Below, piece after piece: positions 13,601-24,900 of a stretch of DNA of 64,000 bases. Made by a program: the position numbers and the translations under genes. Under the pieces are notes generated by a model, which saw nothing but the letters and a program-made list of their open reading frames with translations, was not told where the DNA came from and did not search any database. The DNA is from Phycomyces blakesleeanus NRRL 1555(-) (lineage: Eukaryota; Mucoromycota; Mucoromycetes; Mucorales; Phycomycetaceae). Location: NCBI RefSeq assembly GCF_001638985.1, contig NW_017265146.1, forward strand, positions 992,001 through 1,056,000, written 5' to 3'. Numbering within the stretch: position 1 is the first letter of the stretch; each line of letters opens with the position of its first letter.

Positions 13601-14937
13601 GATAGTGTGTTAAGATGCTAGTGTGTATTTCTATGTATAATTACAAGTATATGTATATTGGATCATTAACACTACTTTTTCTTCTATATTATTATTATTG
13701 TTCTCTTATCTTTCTCTTTTCTTTCTCTTTTGGTGATAGATCATTGCTTCTCATACACTTGCTCAATTGACTCAATGTCAACCACAGTATCTTCCTGTTG
13801 TGAATGCAGAATCGATTTCAAAAGAGAAATGTCCTTCTCTTTTGGAACTGACCGCTACTCCTGCAGATGTGACATTATTAGCAAAGGTATGCTTGTGGGT
13901 ATATATGTATATATTAATATATATAAAAATACACACACATACACACACACACATATACATACATACATACATATATATATATTAAGAATAGTACAGTATA
14001 GTACAGTACAGTATAGCATAGTATAGTATAGTATAATATCATATATAATAATTATCATTATCATTATCATTATCATTATCACTATTTATTACTATGTTAT
14101 TAATAATGATATTATATATTATCTGTAGATGAAATTGGATATCAATCTCAATTTATCAGAATTTTACTTTAATAACACCTCCTTCTTTGAAACATCCGAG
14201 AGACGCACGATCGAATGCACTAGTACGATCTACTCGTTTGGTGCAATTGTACTCGAGTCCAAGGAAATCCAGCAGGCACTGTGGTTAAACGAAGGAAAAT
14301 ACATGTATAGCTTTGTATGTGTCAACCAGTTCTTTGATGCGTTTATGAAAGGTATTCGTGCCCTTCCTGCTTGGAATGAGATTGATGTTGCGATAAACAA
14401 TCTGTGCCTAGTTCAGGTAAATTACATTTTATACGACTCTTTTTATATATATAATTTTTTTTACATATAATAAATATTAATAATCTCTGTGTGCATTAGG
14501 TCTTTGAGGATGTAGAAGCAAAGTACGGAAATACAATCCCACAACCTAGTGCTACTAATACAGCATCAGCCTCAGTATCAGCATCAACCTCAGTCCCAGG
14601 ATCAGGGTCAGGATCAGGATCAGGATCAGCAGCATCAACAGCAACTCCAGAGTCTGTGCTCAATGACAGTCTGAATCAATCAACCATGCCTTCCTTATTT
14701 TCTCAGCACCCAACCAGTCATACTATAGACTCATCATTGATGTTCAACATTCCTCTCTCTTGCTCCTCTACAGCAATAAAGGACATCCCTGCTGCACCAC
14801 TTCTGACCATGGTCTATGAATTCGAGCGTGGGCAAGGATCGATTGAGATGGCGATTGTCAGTGACTGCAATACAGTCAGCAATCTTACAAGGGAAACCGA
14901 GGACAAGAAGATGGATTTCTTGGGAGACATTTATTGA
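10643..14937 (+). CDS. TEA/ATTS-domain transcription factor, AbaA/Tec1-like
   Basis: Predicted sequence-specific nuclear regulator; fungal relatives AbaA and Tec1 control sporulation and filamentous growth. Exons: 10643-11120, 11277-11312, 11517-11576, 11705-11821, 12026-13404, 13740-13886, 14129-14416, 14500-14937; phases agree throughout, giving 980 aa. Exons 1-4 together rebuild a full TEA domain at about aa 160-230: [14 protein letters not shown], then [19 protein letters not shown], then [15 protein letters not shown], followed by FMRLLTD at the exon 4/5 join, as in AbaA. Exon 1 is Asn/Ser/His-rich, exon 5 carries (Asn-Gly)n and long Ser/Ala/Thr tracts, and exons 6-8 encode a conserved-looking C-terminal region ([21 protein letters not shown]). 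The exon 1 donor (CAG/GTTGTT) is non-consensus, so that junction is the least certain. Regulatory targets here are unknown. Confidence 0.87.
11325..11485. repeat. Degenerate minisatellite in TEA gene intron 2
   Basis: Units of the form CCATAGcAACAAACATAG and CCATAGTGACTA recur with small changes across nearly the whole intron between the 36-nt and 60-nt exons. The higher-order unit is about 12-18 bases. Confidence 0.85.
12167..12253 (+). repeat. Coding hexamer array encoding (Asn-Gly)n
   Basis: GGAAAC units with occasional GGAAAT or GGGAAC encode alternating Asn-Gly just after the TEA domain. The silent third-base variants suggest selection or age beyond pure slippage. Confidence 0.9.
13549..13612. 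repeat. Decamer tandem array in TEA gene intron 5
   Basis: Copies of a 10-base unit GTGTGCTAGT/GTGTACTAGT/GTGTGATAGT follow a TATATG array in the intron between exons 5 and 6. Confidence 0.85.
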
Positions 14938-16234
14938 TCATTAATTAATTAATTAATTAATCAATTAATCAATTAATCTATTGATCGATTATTAATTATT
15001 AATTATTATTACTATTACTTATTATTTGAACTTTGAATAACATCTTTTTTTATTTTATTTTATTTTATTTTATTCTATTCTATTCTATTCTTTCAATACC
15101 CCCATTCCATTCCTTTCCTTTTTATTTATTTATTTATTTGTTACTTCTTTACTCAATTATTCACTTTATCAATTATCTCAAGCCCTCAAGAACACACTTT
15201 CACTGCTTCTTTATCTACTTCTTTATCTCTTTCACACAAAGCTTCATTTTTTTTTACTCTTGCACATAATTACAAATCTTTCCTCTTTACCTTTCTATCT
15301 ATCTATCTATCAATCAATCTATTTATTTATTTATTTATTTATTTATTATTTTTCATGCTTTCTATTTTATTTTATTTGATCTTCTCCAACTTTCCACTCC
15401 TTTATCTAACTTGACTACCCCACAAAAAAAAACAACCACTTTATTTTCTTTACTATAAATATCTAAAGTTCTTTCACAAAACAACAACCTTTTTTCAATT
15501 TCTTTTCCTTTCTTTTTATCACATATTTCAATGCTCTTTTATTTTATTTTTTTAAAAAAAAGAAATATTTATTTTCCGTTGACCGGACAAGACTCTTTTT
15601 GTTGTTGTTGTTGTTGTTGTTGTTGTTTCAAAACAACCAGCACAACCAGCACAACCAGCACAACCAGCACAACCAGCACAAACAAACAAACAAACAAACA
15701 AACAAATAATAAATAAATTAGTTGAGATAAACAGATACAAAATACAAAGAAGAAGATAAAAAGATAAAAATGAGAGAGAGAGAGAGAGAATCATTGATTT
15801 GAATTGAATTGATTCCTTATTTGTTTCAATGTTTGGAGTATTATTAATAGTAATATTATTTTGAAACGTTTATTTGTATTTTTTTTTCTTAAAAAATAAA
15901 TAAATAATATTTATCATTATATGCTATGGTCTGGTGAATTATTATCAAAGAAATAAAAGAAAAGGAATAAATGCTACTGATGCTGATGCTGATAAATAAA
16001 ATCTAAGAATAAATAAATAAATAAAAATGAAAAAAAAAATATTTAGAAAGAAAGAAAGATATATATAATGATAAATGTAAAAATTGAAATGGGACAAATT
16101 GCAAGTGAGTGAGTGAGTGAATGAGTGAATGAGTGAATGAATGATGATAGAATATATACACAAGAAAACCAAATATATATATATATAAATAAATAATATA
16201 AGAAGAAGAAGAAGAAGAAGAAGAAAAGGGAATA
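14938..16234. other. Intergenic between convergent genes
   Basis: Convergent 3' flanks of the TEA and FYVE genes. The content is AATT, TTTTA, TTCTA, TTTA, GTT (15598-15627), a nonamer CACAACCAG array (15632-15680), and GAGT/GAA repeats. No coding signal is supported. Confidence 0.65.
15632..15680. repeat. Nonamer CACAACCAG array
   Basis: Five tandem copies of a nine-base unit, directly next to a GTT triplet run and followed by a CAAA tetramer run. Confidence 0.9.
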
Positions 16235-19200
16235 TCATGGATTTGGAACAACAAGATCTTGAAAGCACATGTCACAGACACGGCTCCACTGGCCTGTGTT
16301 ACGGAAAGTATGAGGGTGGAACAAAGGCAGAGAATTTGAACTGTGTCTTTGACAGATTACACTTCCACACCTATTTAGAACAATAAACACATACACACAG
16401 GTACAAAAGAAAAGGAATGTAAAAAAAAGAGAGGTTAATATAAAGATACTCTTGATCAACAAAATAGTAATATTTAACTCTGTCTTTTACCTTCTACAAT
16501 GATGCTTTCGTTGAAAGAAAGAGAATCTGGTTGAGCAGGACTGTATGGTGTCGTGAGATATTTGTTCATATTGACATTTGTCAGCTTCCTTGTCAGGTAC
16601 CCATTGATCCTTTGGTAGCAGCACAAACCGGGTTTTCCTGTCTCGAGGTAATAAGTGAAGCATGTAGTGATGTCTTTGAAGACCTGCTTGTCTGCGGCTA
16701 GAGCGGTAACCAGTAAAACTCTTTTTTTTTGTAAGAAAAAAAAATGTAAAAAAAAAAGAAACAAGCAAAAGAATCAAAATAAAAGGAAATTCACCAAATA
16801 AATAAATAAAAAAAAAAGTATAAAATATTATTTATTTATTCATTCATTCGTTTATTCATTCATTCATTCATTCATTCATTCATTTATTTATTTATTATCA
16901 TTAATATTGTTTTTTTTATGCTTATGCTTATGCTTATGCTTATGCTTATAATTAAAGAAGATTATTAATATACTAGACTATGCTATCCTAAAACTATCCT
17001 AAATTAGTTACCCTCTACACTAGTCTAAAATACACTTCTACACCTCAAATTAAACCATAGTCATAACCCTTAACCATAGTAATTCTTACCTCTTCTTCCG
17101 GGTGCTGTCCAGTCAACCCTGAACCCGCAATAATCATTTCCACTCCATGCAAGCGACCTTCAAACGTATGTATGACACGACCAGTTCCTACTCCACCACC
17201 CAGCAGCATTGCCACCTCCCATCGTGCCTTGTATACCCAATCAATCTTTGTCTTGATATCAAGTATATCAACAACTCTCTTCCGGAACCCCCACCGACAG
17301 AGATCCATGTCTTCTTCATTTGAATAATAATATGAGCAATGCTTGTTTTTATTCTTTCGTTGCCGTTGCCGTTGCCGTTCTCGCTGTCGTTCTCGTTGTT
17401 GCTTTAGTAGTTGTGTACCAAACGTCTCACTGATACCCACCGGCACGTGAGGATTCTCGATCTTTAACTCCAGATCTGCCACAAGATCTTCCAAGCTCTC
17501 GATCATCATTTGCTGTTGCTGCGATGCCAGCTCGCACTCACGCAACCGTTCCTTGTATTTCTTTTCTCGTTCCTCGAATTCAGCCGCGATTGTCTGCTCG
17601 AGCATGACCAATGCCCTGGTCTTTCCTTCAACTCCAAGTAACTCGGTAGAGATCGATTCAAGTTGTTCGGATTGACCGATGCAATTCGACATCAATTGCA
17701 GAAAATCTGATCGCCATGCAGCGGCCAATGAATTAGAATTGTAATCATGGTTGTACCAATCATCATCATCGTTATCATTATTATTGATACCAATATCAAT
17801 ATTGTCATTATCTTTGTTGTCAATGTCAGTAGCAATAGGTTTGTCAACAAAGGTGCCTTGGATTTCATTCGGTCGCGAGTGGACGAGGGTATTGGTCGTG
17901 TGAAACAGGTTGGATAGTGACCCTGTAGAAATCAATTTTCTACTACTATTACTTTTACTACCATTTTCATAAATCTGGTTGGACCATTTATAGCCAGCAT
18001 CAGTATCAGTATCCGTATCAGCAGTAATAGCAATAGCAGCAGAATCACCGTCATTATTATAATTATAATTATTATTATAATTATTATTATTATTATTATT
18101 ATTATCATCATCATCGTGATAATCATTAGAAGCAACAGACACAATAGCAGCGCCATTGATAGGTTTTGAGAGCTTCTTTGGTCCAACTAGATTAATAAGA
18201 TTGCCGTGGGATCGGGTGCGACGGTGTAAAAAGTGGGCCGTGTGACTATTGGGACTATTAGGATTGCTACTATTGGTGCTATTGGTGCTATTGCTGCTAT
18301 TGCTGCTACTGCTCAGATCACTATTGGTACTAACGGCAGTGCTTGTAGTACTTGTACTATCGCTTGTACGTGGACTCATGCCGATTGTGTCGGAGACGTG
18401 GACGGCCCCGCTGGTTGTAATCGTGGTAGTAACAGTAGTAACAGTGGTGGTCGTAGTCGTGGTTGTAGTTGTAGTCGTAATAGTAGTATTTTTCTTGCTG
18501 TTACTATTATTGTCATCATCAGTAGTAATCGTATCAGAGCTGGTAGTAGTAGTAATATCAGTAGAAGTGGCAGTAGCAGTCGCAACAGCAGTAGAGGTAG
18601 CTGCAGTTGTGGTGGCTGTAGATGTGGCGGTTGGGGTTGTGGTCGTAGTCATAGTGGTTGTATTGGATGCGTTGGATGCATTGGATGAGTTGGATGAGTT
18701 GGTTGTGTTGATTATGTTGGCTATATTGGTCGTAGGTTCTGTTCCAATAAATGGCTTCAAAGACTGGGCAGTAATAAAATGAGTAGATGAAATTGGTATT
18801 GTTATTGTTTTTGGTGGTAGTGGTGTTGTTATTGGTGTAATTATTGTTGTAATTAGTGGTGGAAGAGCGGTTATTGGTAATGGTAGTGAAAGTGGCAGTG
18901 GGTTTGTTGGCGTTACGGTTATTGTTGTGGTTGCGGTTGATGATGTTGATGGTAGTGATGTTTTCATTATGGTTTCGATTGGTGTTGTTTGTGATTGGTC
19001 TTTCGCTAATAGTGGCAATTCATAAATGTGAAACTCTTGCATTGCTTCTGTGATACCGATAATCTTGGCCCGCAAGATCTCAAAGGCATCAATATGGGGG
19101 TCCCAAGATTGATCTGTTGGTAGATATGTGGATGAAGTGTCAACCCTAATGATATCAATCGAGTTTGTATATGGATCTGTATTTGTATTTGTGCTTGTGC

Positions 19201-20278
19201 TTGTGCTTGTGCCTGTGTTTATATTTGTATTTGTATTTGTATTTGTATTTGGGTTTGGGTTTGGGTTTTGCTGAGCGGAAGGAGACGATAGGTTCCGTGG
19301 ATTGTGATTGTGATCATGGCTGTGATCATGGCTATAACTGTTATTATTATCATTATCATTATCATGATGATGATTGTAACTGTAGTTGTAGTTGTAGTTG
19401 TAGTTGTAGTTGTAGTTGTAGTTGAGGCTGTAGTTGTGGCTGTAGCCTTGTTTGTGGTTGTGGTTGTGTGTCTTGTGTTTGGATTTTGGCTTGGATGGTA
19501 TTGCTCCAACCACCATTGTAGGAGGAATTGTATGATGAATAAGAATCTGCTTGGGTTTTGGTTTTGGTTTGGGTTTTGGAAGAGCCGAAAGAGAGGCTTC
19601 CGAGGTAAACGTGTGTTGGCAAGCTTGTTTAAAATCAAATCGTGTGACGTTGGCCTGCAGGTGAGGTTTACCCGACTTGGTTTTTGAGGATTCGTCTTTT
19701 TTCACCTCCTCCTCCTCATCTTCTATTTCATCCATCACCACCTCCTCGTCCTCCTCATTCTCCTTCTTTGCTCCTGGCTGCACTGACCCTGTTGTATCTG
19801 CTGATGAGCCAGTATCCCTTTTGCTGTGGGTGTGTTGATGATGTTCCGTTGTATCGGCGTGATCTGAATTGTTGCTGGTGTGTGACACCGGTTGGATAAA
19901 GTTTGTAATTATTCTATTTGGGTTACTGTTGGTTTTGGTTTTGGTTTTGTAGTTTGCGGTGGAAGTGGTAATGGTGTTAGGTAAAGGAATTTGAAGTGAT
20001 TTCAATGTTGGAATAATAATAAGAGAATCAAACGTCTAAATGAACAAATGAATAAATGAATAAATAATATATTAAGATGAGTAAAAAAGAATTCGTTTTT
20101 CTGTTTTCTACTTTTTTTTTTTTAAAAAAAATAAATAAAATAAAATAAAAGGAAATATTAAAAATGAGGTGTTAATTTCGTTTACCAAACTGTCATTTGA
20201 TCTCATTTGAAGATTTTGTGCCAATGAATGGTTAAATGACGATGGAAAATGATCGGCGTAAAGTGATCCAGGCTGCAT
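16235..20278 (-). CDS. FYVE zinc-finger protein with giant low-complexity body
   Basis: Predicted endosomal protein: FYVE fingers bind phosphatidylinositol 3-phosphate. Exons: 20278-20186, 20035-17090, 16720-16491, 16370-16235; phases 0, 0 and 2 agree and give 1134 aa. The start is the ATG of MQPGSLYADHF. Most of aa 60-800 is Thr/Asn/Ser/His low complexity from many different tandem codons. A coiled coil follows at about aa 806-890 (TRALVMLEQTIAAEFEERE…). The FYVE finger spans aa 1053-1134 across the last intron: QWVPDKEADKC, then C-STRFSFFQ, RKHHCRRCG, C-QRHSSNSLPLF and RVCDMCFQDL. Unusually, the first two zinc cysteines are 12 residues apart instead of 2. The terminal exons are also open in a second frame, rejected because only this frame yields the FYVE core and a matching splice phase. 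Confidence 0.82.
16917..16948. repeat. TTATGC hexamer array
   Basis: Five copies of a six-base unit within the intron between exons 2 and 3 of the FYVE gene, preceded by a TTCA tetramer run. Confidence 0.85.
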
Positions 20279-20403
20279 TCTGCAAAGCAGTGGTGACGCG
20301 TAAGGTATATATGATTATATATATATATATATATATACATATGAGTACATATACATGTATGTGTGTGTTTGTGCTATAAATGGAATATTAGCATAATGAA
20401 GAA

Positions 20404-20436
<33 letters not shown>

Positions 20437-21949
20437 GCAATAAGCGTAATACTAGAAGAAAAATAAATAAATTGTTATTAAAAAAAATTGAAAAATTGAA
20501 AAATTAAGAATTAAGAATTAGAAAGCCCAGTTCTCCCTTCAATATATATATATTTAATTGAATTGAATTGAATTGAATTGAATTGACCCAAGTGTATATA
20601 TATATAGGTATTGAAAGATGTGTAGAAGATTACTAATACTACTACTAATTATTAATTATTGATTTTTATACATACTAGACTTTATTTTTTTTAAAAGAAA
20701 GAATACTAACTAGATGTTTACGTCATCTAAACCTATCTATATATCTATATATCTATATATCTATCTTGTCTTGATAGTAACATAAAAATCAATAATTAAA
20801 GAAAGCATATAGACTTACAATATATAACTCTTATAAATAAATTCAACCAAGAATAATAGTAATAGAAAGTAAGAAAGAGAGAAAGAGAGAAAGAAGATCG
20901 TTTGAAATAAGGTCATACATATATATATATATATAAATATTTTAGGTACTTTTGATTACTCAATTTGATATAAGCAAAAAAATTGAAACAAGAAGGGAAT
21001 AAAACGTTTATTCCTTCTTTGCACAAGATACTGGGCCACAAATAGCAAGTTCTTTTTCTATTTATCTTATTCGTAACCATGTATGCTTGCTTTATTTGAT
21101 CTCAAAACTTGTTACACTGACACTCTTTGTAATCTGATGAAAATGTAGATTTTGGCCAAAGTAAAACAAAAGGGGGCGTGGTTGAGGTAGATTGTAATAC
21201 TATATTTATTCTGCAATTATTCCTTTCTTTTACTTGCTTATTTACTTTAAAGAAGAAATCTGTATTGTATTATATTATATAGGGCCACAAGAATTTGTCG
21301 TATATAGATGGACAAAGCGTGGAGTAATGACAGAAAAGAATACACACTTTTGTATATATATATATATATATAAAATTAGTTTATCGTGCCATTAATTTTA
21401 TATATATAAATATTTATTTATATTGACACTCGCCTAGTGTGTTTCATAAAGGATGCTAAATGACGTTTAGATTCGATCGCTCAGCACTCCAAAGCACACC
21501 ACACCACACCACACAGTAAAATATATTATCAAACAAATGGCTTGAACTCATTTTCCCTTTATTTAATATTATATAGCTTAATAGCTTAATAGCTTAATAG
21601 CTTAATAGCTTAATAGTCTGTTGATTTGTTTGCTTTTTTGTTTGTTTGTTTTTTTGTTTGGTTGCTAGGTTATGTATTAAGCGTAAATTGTAAAGTATAA
21701 TGTAAGCTGTAAACTGTGAATAAATTGATGAATGAAAGAGTTAATGTACGTATACATCTATATGAGAAAATGAAAGAAAAAATCTTGGCGTGTGAGAGTT
21801 TGTGTGTGGGTGTGGGTGTCGTTGTTTGGTGTATTGTTGGGTGGTTGTTGGGTGTGTCTGTTGTGATATGATTATCATACTTGAGTTTTGATCTCTTTAT
21901 ATATTTATATATTTATTTGTATGTGTGTATGTATATCTTTATCTTTACC
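20279..21949. other. Intergenic
   Basis: The upstream flank of the FYVE gene and downstream flank of the large coiled-coil gene. It carries GAAA, AATTG, CTATAT and TA repeats and an eight-base AGCTTAAT array at 21573-21617. No gene is supported. Confidence 0.65.
21573..21617. repeat. AGCTTAAT octamer array
   Basis: Five to six perfect tandem copies of an eight-base unit in the intergenic region downstream of the coiled-coil gene. Confidence 0.9.
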
Positions 21950-24900
21950 CTAATTCTTCTTCTTATTCTTCTTATTCTCCTTCTTATTACTAATACTAAT
22001 ACTGATACTGATACTATTGCTTTTACCACTGCTAGCACTATTACTGCTAATGATCCCGGTTTGATTATCGAGACTTTCAATAGGACTTTTGACCTTTTTA
22101 CATTTAGAGTCTAATGGTGGCAAACAAGAAGTTTCCGAGAGTTTTCGCTTTAGAGGTTTCTAAATGAAAAAGACGACAAACATTAATTATTATTATTGTT
22201 ATTGAATCAAAACAGCATCACACTATATTATATGAATAGCAAATAATAACAAATAACCAATCTTTTACCTTTGTACTCTTTTCAGCCTTCCGCGATTCAT
22301 CCGTAACTTTTACTATTAACCGAGCCTCTGGTGTCGTAATTTTCTTTCTCGATTCCTAAAATAATAATAATTATAGTAATAGTAATAGTAAATACATGCA
22401 TATAAATGTACATAGTATATATTAAATCCAACCAACTCTAACTTTATACGTTTTACATAATCGTAATAGAAAAAACTTACTTTGTCTGTGTTCACCTTTA
22501 GATTTTTTTTTTACAATATATATATATATATATATAAATATATGGGTTTGATAAAAGGGTTAGATTGTGAAGCACAATTAATTTTATCAGGCGACAAACA
22601 CAAACACAAATAAAAATAAAAATAAAATAAGGTAAAAAATCCATTACACTAGCTGTGTCATATATCTGTACACCATTTTCCTTTTTCTTGTTATATATAT
22701 AATTTTCTTCTTATCTGTGCTTCTAATTTCTACCTGTGATTCATTTGGTATTTTATAGTTTGTGGTGATGACTGTGGCTGTACAAAGAATTGCTAAAAGA
22801 AGAAGAAGAAGAATAATAATAATAATAATAATAGAGGTCTAGTACTTACATTGGTATTAGGGGTCTGAGTACTTGGTTTATATTCTGAACCAGATGATTT
22901 GTCAAGATCAGTATCTTGTACCTAGAATTCAAATGATGTAAATATTATTAAGTAAATGAATAAATAAATAAATGAATATTTACCGTGGCTTTGCTAATAG
23001 AAATCTTCTCGGCTCGGACCAATTCTAATAGCCTTCTTGACTTCTTTATCTGTTTGTCCGTGTACTTCTTTGAGACCACTGACTTGTGTAAGCCAAACTA
23101 AATTTCGAATTCCAATATATAGCATAAAGTATTTCTTTTTTAATAAAACATATCCACACGCACACACACAAACTTGAATACTCGGACACTTGAAAGCATC
23201 GTGTGGTGCAGTTTTAATACCACAGGAATATATTCTGTCCTTACCAGATAACGACCGATTCTAAACCTTTCATCATTTGCTGGGGCTCTCTAGATAATCC
23301 AGAATTCACTTGTTTAATATATACACACGCACAAAGAGTATTTTGGGTTTTCCTTTTCATTGACCACCCAATTCCCCAAAATGTATATATAAAGATAGAT
23401 CAATCGATTTCACAAACCTTGAAATTAATCTGGTGTTTCTTAATCGACTCATTGTCATTGTACACCATATATTTCTCAACCTAAAAGAGTTATATACATA
23501 AATTAGTACATAAATACGTGTATGTGTGTATGTGAATTAATATATATATAATAATATAATCGTTTAGAATAAAACTTGCCTTGCTCAAAACTTTTTCAAA
23601 TTTACAGGAAATCTTGGAATTTTCAGCCTCCAAACTCTTGGCTTTTTCTTCAATCAGTCTTCCTTCTTTTCTTTGTTTCGAATTTATCTTTGACTCCTCC
23701 TCGATTTGTATCTTCAAGTCTTCATTGAGCTCAGCTGCAATTTTGTTTTCCTCTTCCAATCGGTTGATCGCCACCTCACAATTAAAGATCCTTCCCCTAA
23801 GTTTGTTTGATTCTAAACGCGCAGCTTCTTTCACATGTCTCATGGTCGCCTCACGTTCTTTGATCTGATCACGCAAACGATTTCGTTCCAGGACAGATGA
23901 CTTGTCCAAAATATTCATCTTACGCTCCATATCCAACAGTCGTTCCCGGAGATCATTGACATCGTCATAGTCACCATTTTCATAACTACCAGCACCAACA
24001 TCATCATCTGCTTCTGTTGCTTTTCTTGAATCGTCTTTTGTAACTCCAATACGGCTGTCATTAGAAGTGGCAGTGGTAGTGTCAGGCAAAGATTTTTCGT
24101 CATCATGGATTTTATTTCTTGCCCTCTCGTTTGCCTTCTCGAGTTGAGTTATTCTTAGATGTTGATCTCTGGCGTATTCTTTCAAAAGGTCTTTTTCTTT
24201 TAGGTTGGTATCTTTGAATTTCGCAAACTTATTTTGGTAGTCATTTAGCCTGGTTTTCAATAATGCGTTGGAGCACATGCTTTCTTTTTCTAGGATAACC
24301 AGGGCTGATTGATTTTCGAGTAAGATGCGCTCGTGTTTCAATCTTTCGGCAGTGTGCTGACAGCTTTGATCACTCAACATGGTCTTTAGCCGGAGTACTA
24401 GAGATTCTCCCTGTTCCTTTTTTATTGTGTGCTCGGTATGATATGTTTTGTTGTCTTTTTCGTTTTCATCCTCTGATTCTGCTTCTTCTTCTTCTTCTTC
24501 TTCTTCTTCTTCTTCTTCTTCTTCTTTATCTTTATCATCACAAATGTCAGGATCACTATCTGATATCACAATTATTCCGCTATTTTTTGGGCTTCTGGAA
24601 ATTGACTTTGATTTTGATTTCGGTTTTGATCTTGATCTTGATCTTGATCTTGATATTGACACTGATCTTAATTTCGATTTCGATTTCGATTTCCCATTTT
24701 CTTCTGCCAAGGCAGACCGCAACTTATTGACTTCTCTCTTTCGTTCGGATCTCTCATCACAGAACTTCTTTTGAAGCTCATCAGTTTCCTTGCGCTTATT
24801 GCAAAGTAAATCGTATTCATATTCAAAATCTACGTTCTCGAGAATCAATTCCTCCTTGTAATTTCCAGCTTCTGTAACAATGTGGAGCATTTTCTTATAT

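Noticed and set aside
16474..16764. Alternative frame of the FYVE gene exon 3 (TALAADKQVFKDITTCF…)
   Set aside because: It stays open for 96 codons and looks protein-like, but its splice phase cannot reach the RVCDMCF exon, and the FYVE core RKHHCRRCG exists only in the other frame.
18233..18782. Plus-strand Gly/Ser- and Val/Leu-rich frames
   Set aside because: Antisense of Thr/Asn/Ser codons in the FYVE protein low-complexity body.
22735..22795. Possible extra 59-nt exon in the large coiled-coil gene
   Set aside because: Splice-like ends are present but the length leaves phase 2 and every downstream exon would then hit a stop.
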